A DNA stretch of 64,000 bases from Bursaphelenchus xylophilus (lineage: Eukaryota > Nematoda > Chromadorea > Rhabditida > Aphelenchoididae): assembly GCA_904066235.2 (NCBI GenBank), contig CAJFCV020000004.1, forward strand, positions 9,920,001 through 9,984,000. The letters are read 5' to 3'. The notes under the pieces are model-generated. The model was not told where the DNA came from, searched no databases, and saw only the letters and a program-made list of their open reading frames with translations. Below are positions 56,464-64,000 of this stretch, piece after piece. The first letter of the stretch is position 1; each line of letters starts with the position of its first letter. The position numbers were made by a program, and so were the translations under genes.

Positions 56464-56911
56464 CAGGAGAGGTATCCCAAGTGCGACGCTCAGATTTTGA
56501 TGAAACTTGGCACAAATTTATAATAATTTTTTCTAACATATATGCAAGAATCCAAGCCCGCGTTGTGCAGAAACAACCGAGATTTTTAGATCGAAAGTCG
56601 GCAAAAAATTAGGACTTTTTGCCGAATTTCGGCACGAAAAGTTTCGTGCCTATTTCAACTGTAAAGGATAACGTTTCTACAAAAAAAATAATTTTTTCCG
56701 CACAAAACTAGCAAAATTATGGCAAAAAAACGTTTTTCTCTCTGCCCACTCTCCGCGTTTAGCGTACTCTCTCGGCGGCAAAGACCGGTGAATATCTCGG
56801 CTGCGCCTTGAATGCGCGAGCTAAAATTTTGAGAGATTGATATTTAGTCTTTGCCCGAAGTGTGTGAAAAATTTAAGGAAAGCCCCAACGTCGCACATGG
56901 TACTTTCTTTG
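56464..56911. mobile_element. Family C element
   Basis: Full-length intergenic copy. AGGAGAGGTATCCCAAGTGC at the left; ACGTCGCACATGGTACTTTC at the right. Confidence 0.75.
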
Positions 56912-57513
56912 TTAGTGAAATGCACGTGGATCCAGCGCATATCCTGAACCATTTCGACGTTTGATCCACACACAATCGAATGACCAAAAAATTTTAGATG
57001 CCCAAATTCTTTTTGAGGAATTTTTAATGAAGCAAATTGATCATTTAAAATAAAGAAAATTTTAGAACGTTATTTTTTCACCGCAAGTCAAGGTTTTGTC
57101 CCCGTTAGCCAAGATAAAAACAACAGTTTTTTCTTCAAAATTCTATTTGTGACGACACTGTTACTACTCTGGATTGACGTAGAATGCAATTAGTGCAGAA
57201 AGGACAACGAAGAAAATCCTCTCTTGTTCAACGTAGGTATTGGTCTCATGATCTGGGTCTGAAGCGAAAAGAGTCAGTTGAGGATAAATCATAAATTGAT
57301 GAAAATTTCCCGCTTTTTAAGTATTATTTCACCGAATTTGTTTTTTTTCCAGCTTTTCAAACTTACCAACGAGACCTGCTTGAATTAGAAATTGCCGGGC
57401 TACTGTAATTTTTTAAATACAGTAGCATAAACACAGCTCCAATCTTTTTGTTATCAGGTCTGAAGCGCAGGACTGATATTTGTTCCAAATCAAATTTATC
57501 AGAGAAATCAGAG

Positions 57514-57550
57514 ACCCCAGTATCTCCATGACGTATGGAGATACTGGGGT
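57514..57550. repeat. Perfect 16-bp stem, 5-nt loop hairpin
   Basis: ACCCCAGTATCTCCAT, loop GACGT, then the exact complement. Lies 190 nt beyond the UGT stop on its 3' side. Confidence 0.75.
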
Positions 57551-57738
57551 ATATCATACGTATAATACCGGAAAAGATGTATATTTCGCATTTTTTGTAA
57601 CATTATAAAAATTAGATTTTTTACGGTTTATCCTATAAATTGACATGTCAGATAAGACTTGTACATATAAATAATATAGAACGCTTATATTTATATGCAA
57701 CCATACTAGAGAGTTATGCGTTTTATTTCACTCAGCAA

Positions 57739-59986
57739 CTAATCCGCTTTTGATTTTAAACCCATTCTGAATGCTCGTACGACAAGTCCGATAACAAAAA
57801 TTACACTCAACAACACTACTAAAACCACCGTGAAAGCAAATGCAAATACGTCAATGTTATAAAACTGCACAGCGCTGAGATGCCTGCCACTGATGTCCAA
57901 GTGTTTTTGCACGTCGAAGCGAGCTGCAAACTCGGCGGACTCGACGATTCGTCTCTCCGGACTGCCCGGCTTATTCTTGATGATCTCGCTCAACTCCACA
58001 GCGCGTCTTTTGAACTCTTGGTTGTCGATGAGCTCTTTGAGTGTGTCGACGATCGCCTGCTTGTCCAGCAATTGCTCCTTCTTCAACACCTTCGACGTGC
58101 CCTTCGCTTCGACCATGGCCGCATTTCGCATTTGGTCCCCGAACAGGGGAATGCTGATGGTCGGGATGCCGGCATATGTTGTCTCAGTAATTGAGTTCAT
58201 ACCGCCATGCGTGATGAAGGCCAGACACCTGGGATGCGCCAGGATCTCTCTTTGCGGCAACCATTTTTCGGTGTGCACGTTGGAATAGCCTTTCGCAACG
58301 TTGTCCTCATCCTTCTCGTATTTCCAGATGAATTGCACATCCGGGAATTGCGCGAACGCCTCCAGGATAGCTTGCTTCATCTTCGGCGGCATCAGTTTGC
58401 TCTCCGCCACCGAGCCGAATGACATGTAGACCACGCCCTTCTCGGCTTTATCGAAGATCTTTTGGTATTTCTGGTCCAACTTGTTGGTCTTCGCCATCGC
58501 CTTCTTCATCCCGTAGCCCGCAATGTTGATGTATTTGTGGGAAATGGGGCGCGGAAAGTCGACAAATTCGTCAACGTTTACCCAAATAAATGAGCTTTGA
58601 GCAATAAGTTCCTGAAAGTGGAAATATTTTGAGCGATGATTACATAATTTTGAGCTGTAATTACATAATTTTGAGCGGTGAAAACACGGCATTCTTAAGT
58701 CTAAACTTACCTCAAAAGTCACGTCTTTGTCGAACTTTTTGAAGGCTTCGGCGGTAGTTCCTTGGAAAGTGGGGAAGATTTTGTATTTCCCAAAGAAATA
58801 CCCGAACTGATCCTTCAGCCTGATCATGAAAGTTCGCTCCGTTGTGGCGTCGAAGAGCCCAGGAACAATACTAACACTGGGTGGAACGCCCAACACCCCC
58901 ATGAAGAAAGGATCCGCTGCCCCGCCGAACACAGTGATCCAGCGTTTCACTCCAATAAACTTGAAGAGCCCCAAGCCGCAAACATCGAACCATTCGCCCA
59001 CTCCGAGGTCGAATTTTTCGTCCCGGAGTTGAGTCAGTATGTCGTCTTTGTCGTAGAGGTTTATGCAGGCGTCTCGAAAAAACTCCCCTAGTGCTCCAAG
59101 CATCTGAAATCGTAAGAGAGTTGTGTTGGGAGCAACCAAACCATTGCAGGGGGACGTAAATTCATCCTGCATGAAATAAAGCGCAGTTTTTCGTGTATTG
59201 GTTTTTCGGGCCGACAAATGTTCGGGTAAACAAAAAATAGATCTAGACGAGGGGTAGGGCAAAAAAAAAATGTAAAGGGTGCCTACGATGCCTGACATAG
59301 CTATTGTATGCTAGGCGAAGGCTCGGCAGAGACTTGGCGAAGGCTTGACCACTTTTCCAATCTTATTGTTAGCTTTTGATAACCTTAACTTTCTTGACCC
59401 TGAGCAATTGCAGCATAGAAATGACCAAAACTTCCATCAAGAAAACGAAGACAATTAACTTTTATATAGATATTATTAATGTGGGTACATTTAAGATACA
59501 TCCAATTAATTGATAAAACTATCCTAGGACTTTTAAAAGCGACCTTAATATTTCTATTAACTAAGCCCTCTCCTAGACTCCATGCATGCAGCGATCAATC
59601 GAGTCAAGCCAAAAGACGTAGCGCCGAAAAAATCTCAAATTCAAAGCACTTACACCTGGGTCCATATCATCTTTCCAGATGTTATGCATAGCCCCCAAAT
59701 TGTCCATCTTCTGCGGGACCTCCACTTCAATTACTCGAACCTTTTTGTTGCTGGATCCGGTGAAATTGAACTCAGAATTCATTTGTGTTTGCAACACCAC
59801 CTGAATGTCCAATAAATCATTTCCGAATCAGCTTACGACTTCATGGCCAGCGTTGGCCAGCTCGTCCGCCAATTTCCCCATCAACAACACATGACTGCGG
59901 CCGAATTTCGGGTTATAGACCAAATATTTTAGCCCATCACATGCTTGAAGCGCTAGTAAAAAAAGGATCAACAGGTTGGTCAGCAT
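57739..59986 (-). CDS. UDP-glucuronosyltransferase (GT1)
   Basis: ER membrane enzyme conjugating UDP-sugars to lipophilic substrates. Exons 59986-59837, 59800-59654, 59103-58711, 58611-57739; 520 aa, normal for the family. Signal peptide at 1-18, catalytic His in GRSHVLLM (H32), then the donor-binding UGT signature: WLPQ (347-350), FITHGGMNSITETTYAGIP (362-380) and FGDQ (387-390). A C-terminal membrane helix at about 485-510 is followed by GLKSKAD, whose last residues fit a KxKxx ER-retention signal. Intron 3 (58612-58710) is 99 nt with no stop in frame, so retention would add 33 residues. Exon 2 could also end 2 nt earlier; the phase-0 choice keeps the frame. Confidence 0.93.
58616..58690 (-). 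repeat. 21-nt direct repeats in UGT intron 3
   Basis: On the minus strand, GCTCAAAATTATGTAATTAC and GCTCAAAATTATGTAATCAT are followed by a third GCTCAAAAT. Period 21 nt, in phase with the reading frame. Confidence 0.6.
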
Positions 59987-61077
59987 TTTGTCGTCGACTC
60001 GGCGAACTTATTTGCTCCATTCGCTGAAAGACCCCCACTTTTATATACGGGAATTTCTGTTTTGTGCGCAATTTCCGTCCGAACTTTCTCACATATTCCC
60101 ATTCTTCAAGGCATTACAACGCAATGCAAAAAGACCGATTTTCTTTTTCAGCAATTTTCTGTCTTAGTGAATTGAAGAGTCTCTATTTTTTGTTGATTTT
60201 GAGCAACAAGCAGTTGAATTCTAGAACACAGAGAATTCTAGAAATAGCTGTAGAGTAGGCCAGGCATTTTTATCCTAGATGCTTCAAAGATCCAAAGTTT
60301 AAATTTTGAAAGCTTTAAAATGCTGACAAGACAAAAAAATAAGACTTGATTTGAGCTGATTTTGCTTTGTTTATACATCGACAAGTTAAGAAGATGCCCA
60401 TTAAAACACGATTTTTGAGCTAGGTCATCAGCGGCGGTAAAAAATATTTTATACGAGATTTTTTATCTTAAAATATCGGTAGTAGTTGTGTAATAATTTC
60501 AGCGGTTGTTGATAAAGGAATCAGAAAACCGTAGATTTTTATTGTCAGATTACTGCTACATGGTCGTACTGTAATTCGGTCGGTAAAAATCGACAATAAC
60601 TTCTTTAGATCAAAAATGCCACAGGACTCGAAATGTCAAAAATGTCATTCAGATCTCGACAAAAGTTCAAACTTATTTTCAAGTTCGCGAACTCATCAAC
60701 TTTCCTGGCAGTAGGCGGAAGATATGCATATATACATATGGTTCTTGATGAAGTAAGCGACAGATCGCAAAAATAATCCGTGCCGTTTCTTTCAGCCTTG
60801 ATTGAAAAAAAACAGTGCATAAACAAACCACTCGTCATTAGATTAGTTATAATCTAGATCATCAAAATTCCCAGCCTGTGCAAATTAACTCACCTTACAT
60901 GCAATTCATGCTTTATACCTTGAAAACGTAGTCTAACCTCCCGTATCTTCGAAATCTCTGGGCTTCTAGTCTCACGTCTATTTCAGAACATCATATTTAT
61001 TCAGTCGCCGTTTCAAACCTGACATTCCATATATAAACTTTTTTTTGATGAACTGGCTTATACATTTCACATGAGCA
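59987..61077. other. Divergent promoter region, UGT and phosphatase
   Basis: 1.1 kb between the two 5' ends, AT-rich. No gene, no recognised element. TATATAAA at 61030-61037 is a plausible TATA-like box about 40 bp upstream of the phosphatase ATG. Confidence 0.45.
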
Positions 61078-63643
61078 ATGTCTCAAGCTTTTCCATGCTT
61101 CATTGTTCTTGTAGCATGCATTTCTATGGTGCAAGCAGCTCCAGAGCAAGTTCACTTGGCGTTATGTAAAGAGCCGGACTGCATGTCCGTGAGTTGGGTC
61201 ACCATGCACGACGAAGGCGGTCAGAAGATTGTCTATGGTCGGGACGTCAACGCGTCCAATCATGAGTCGCCCGCAAAGACTGTAAAGTGGACGTTCAAAG
61301 GGATTACACGGTATATGCACAACGTAAAGATTAGCAATTTACGCTATGACTCAAAATATCGTAAGTTATGGGCCATTCAAAAAACATGTTTGTCGGGAAA
61401 ATAATTAACACAATGTCGCTGCGCCAATCGCGTTGCTAAAGTGAAAAGAAATTTGATTTTGCCGCGACACAATTCATTTTTTCGATGCGATTTTTGATGC
61501 GACTGAGTCCTCATTATTTTCCCGACAGACTGATATATTAGCTCTTAGATTATTACGTTGGCAATGGGAAGTCGAACAGCAAGAAGTTCTTCTTCACGAC
61601 CTTCCCCAAAGGTGACAACTTCCTATTCAAGGTGGGGCTCGTGGGCGACCTCGGAATTGCCGGAAAATCTATTCCATACATGATTGAGGCCACACAAAAA
61701 CGTTGGATTCATATGGTTGTCCATGTTGGTAAAGACTGATCAATTTTCGTTTGATTGCTGAGAAGGGGCCAAGTCAACGCTCAAATTTTGATGGAATTTA
61801 GACCCAGGAATTTTTTTAAAGCGTAAATGCAAGACTTCTACCACGCGCTTTGCTGAAACGACCGGGATTTTTAGGCTTAAAGTTGGCAGAAAATATGAAA
61901 CTTTTTGTCAAATTTTGGCATGAAAAATTTCGCACCGGTTTCTACCACAACTTTGGCAATGTTTTCGCAAAAAAATCGACTTTTTTCCGGACGAAACTGG
62001 TATGCCAAAAAGTGTATTCTCCCAGGATAGTCCAAAAAAGTGTATTCTTCCTGGCTCACGTGCTTTCGCGGCCGTTAAAAACCGTTTTTTAATTTTAAAA
62101 AATCTCGGCGGCCACTGCAAAGCGCAACTTAAAATTTTTTGGAATTGATGTTCCGCCCATGCCTAAAAAGTATGCAAAATTTGAAGAAAATCTGAGCGTC
62201 GCACTTGGCTTACTTCTCATCGGAGCCTAGATAATAAATAATCGCCGAATATTTAGGCGACATTGCCTACAATCTGCAGAATAGGCAGGGAAAGTTGGGA
62301 GACGCATATATGAGAAAGATTGAGCCAATCGCCGCGTACATTCCTTACATGGTAATAGCCGGAAATCATGAGGAAGACGGAGAGGACTTTGCCAATCTGC
62401 GATATCGATTTAGTATGCCAGATAGTGTCAGTGGGGACAATCAGTACTATAGGTAACCGCTAAATTGTTGAGAAATAAGAAAATATTACTTCTCAATAAT
62501 ATGCTGTTGTTTCATATCAATGAATGGCAAAAAATTTCAGCTTCAACGTCGGGCAAGTCCACTGGGTCGGTCTGAGTTCCGAACTGTATGCGTATGCCCA
62601 CAAATACGGCAAGGGGAGAGTCCAAAATCAGTATTAATGGTTGGTCAGAGACATGGAGGTACGTTTTTGTCATGAATTATTGATAAGAAATGGCTCAAAA
62701 TTATGATTTTGTCGGTAAAATAATGTGGATTTGTTGCGCTTTGAAAACACCCGCCATCGGTTTGCAATAGCTGCACTAGGGGACCTGATACAGTGGCAAA
62801 AAACGCACCATTTTGGATCCAGGAAGCATAAAAAATGAAGTAAAATACCTCCTTTGGAAAGTGAAAAATCCGATTTCAAAAGCGCGCCCGCTCTTTTTGT
62901 GAGATGGCCTTCTAATCGAAGGTTTTTTCACTTTGAGAGGGAGTCATTTTGCTGCATTTCTGATACCTCCCTGATACAAATGGTACGTTTTTGCCACTGG
63001 ATCAGGTCCGTCACTGTAGTGCGGCTGGAGATTTAGTGAGCGGCAGCGACAAGACGAGACATTTCGCTGCGACAAATCCACATTATTTTCCCGACATACT
63101 GATATAATAATATACATACTGATAAAAAATGTATTGTAGGAAGCCAAGAAGAAACGCTCATCGCAGCCGTGGATCATCGCCTACCAGCATCGTCCAATTT
63201 TCTGCTCTGATAAGTACAACCAATGTAATGGCTCGGACAACAACCAACTCCGCTACGACAGCCCCGGGAATCCCGCGCTAGAGCCGGTCTACGCCGAATA
63301 CGGCGTGGACATGGTGTTCGCCGGTCATCATCACTTCTACGAACGTCAATTCCCTCGCAGCCACCGACATACGACAATTCAAACGAACCCACATGTCAAT
63401 GCGAAGGCCCCAGTGTATGTTGTAAGCGGATCGGCGGGCGGTGCGCCCGGGCATCACTCGAGCTTTCATGCCAGACCAAGTCCACTCAGTGCGGTGAGAA
63501 AGACGGAGAATAGTTATACCGTCTTGCACTTGCACAACAAGACCCATTTGTTCATGAAGCAGATCTCCGTGGAAGGAAGGCCGAAGGAGATCGATCGATT
63601 GTGGCTGATCAAAAGCCCTGGCTATAGCTCTGGCTATGGCTAA
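61078..63643 (+). CDS. Purple acid phosphatase, coding frame interrupted by TAA
   Basis: Secreted Fe-Zn/Fe-Mn metallophosphoesterase. Exons 61078-61360, 61549-61728, 62257-62452, 62541-62658, 63140-63643; 426 codons after joining. Signal peptide MSQAFPCFIVLVACISMVQA, an N-terminal beta-sandwich domain (VSWVTMHDEGGQKIVYG), then the metal-ligand motifs GDLG (127-130), GDIAY (155-159), GNHE (190-193), the His of IIAYQHRP (H276) and GHHH (321-324). All seven ligands are present across the frame. However, codon 252 (62635-62637) is TAA in the stretch NQY-stop-WLVRDME, between GNHE and H276. A truncated product would lack three ligands and be inactive. Either a recent pseudogene, readthrough, or a base error; everything else is intact. 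ATG at 61071 is out of frame. Confidence 0.88.
61388..61534. mobile_element. Family B MITE making up most of phosphatase intron 1
   Basis: The intron is 188 bp (61361-61548), of which the element is 147; the remaining about 40 bp equals a minimal nematode intron. The right TIR ends 14 bp before the splice acceptor. Confidence 0.85.
61762..62220. mobile_element. Family C element
   Basis: Phosphatase intron 2. Its ends are diverged (AGAAGGGGCCAAGTCAACGC, GCACTTGGCTTACTTCTC). Confidence 0.7.
62708..63107. mobile_element. Family B MITE split by family A insertion
   Basis: Left end TTGTCGGTAAAATAATGTGG (62708-62727) and right end CCACATTATTTTCCCGACAT (63079-63098) in phosphatase intron 4. Together they make about 155 bp of family B around a 243-bp family A element. 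Confidence 0.78.
62774..63016. mobile_element. Family A MITE, copy 12, nested
   Basis: Inserted in the family B element above. Left end mutated (CACTAGGGGACCTGATACAG), right CAGGTCCGTCACTG with TA after it. Confidence 0.82.
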
Positions 63644-63760
63644 GGGCGCGAAACATTGAATTGTCTATGCTGCGGCTAGAAGCGGTTTTATGCCTATGAT
63701 TGCGATAAATTTCTCGTAGTTGGAGCGATTGTTATTCCTAAATATTCGCAGAAAAGCTAA

Positions 63761-64000
63761 CAGGGGAAGTACCCACGTGCGACGCTCAGATTTTGATGAA
63801 ACTTGACACAAATTTAGAATAATTTTTTCTGGCTATATACGAGAATCCCAGCTTGCGCTTTGCAGAAACAGCCGAGATTTTTAGATCGAAAGTCGGCGAA
63901 AATTTGACACTTTTTGCCGAATTTTGACACGACAAGATTCATGCCTATTTCTACCGTAAACGGTATTAGTTCCACAAGAAATCAATTTTTGCCGCACGAA
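63761..64000. mobile_element. Family C element, cut by window end
   Basis: Starts CAGGGGAAGTACCCACGTGC, about 120 bp past the phosphatase stop, and continues beyond the window. The preceding 63644-63760 holds nothing recognised. Confidence 0.75.

Larger units (their letters stand above)
55833..57738. other. Spacer between GT31 and UGT genes
   Basis: Contains a family C element, a 16-bp perfect hairpin (57514-57550) and a TTTATT at 57722-57727 that gives the UGT a minus-strand AATAAA 12 nt past its stop. Confidence 0.55.

Overview
The window is nematode nuclear DNA. Genes are split by short introns with TTTCAG-type 3' splice sites. The gene set is nematode-like: a tandem array of Sra/Sre-type 7TM chemoreceptors, a SUP-18-like iodotyrosine deiodinase, an LGC-type Cys-loop channel, a UGT, and a GT31 glycosyltransferase. 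Introns and spacers are full of miniature inverted-repeat elements. I assembled exons by eye, keeping reading frame across GT/AG sites; in every model below the exon lengths sum to a multiple of three. The species cannot be told from the sequence.

Layout. 0-2.6 kb (+): 3' part of a type-B carboxylesterase. 3.0-4.8 kb (-): iodotyrosine deiodinase homologue, convergent with the esterase. 6.3-9.0 kb (-): forkhead factor of FoxN1/4 type. 9-16.1 kb: no recognisable protein gene, mostly repeats. 16.1-20.35 kb (+): Cys-loop ligand-gated channel subunit, 10 exons. 20.8-51.3 kb (-): seven 5-exon chemoreceptor genes in one orientation, interrupted by a transposon-rich block (23.3-28.1 kb) and by a secreted proline-rich repeat protein gene (42.4-43.3 kb). 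52.4-55.8 kb (-): GT31 glycosyltransferase. 57.7-60.0 kb (-): UDP-glucuronosyltransferase. 61.1-63.6 kb (+): purple acid phosphatase with an in-frame stop codon.

Repeats. Family A (about 250 bp, TA-flanked, ends CAGTGGGGGACCTGATCCAG) has 12 copies. Family B (about 140 bp, ends CTGTCGGGAAAATAATGAG) has 11. Family C (about 450 bp, ends GGGAAGTACCCCAAGTGCG) has about 14 full or partial copies. Family D (about 210 bp) has 4. There are also a mariner-derived foldback, a 1.1-kb palindrome, an 850-bp element with long inverted ends, and a 159-bp satellite of 19 units lying wholly inside intron 1 of a chemoreceptor gene.

The genes do not form one pathway. The chemoreceptors are a local expansion by tandem duplication. 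The most unusual items are the satellite inside an intron, the proline-rich precursor with regularly spaced RxxR/SV sites, the interrupted phosphatase, and the several foldback elements.
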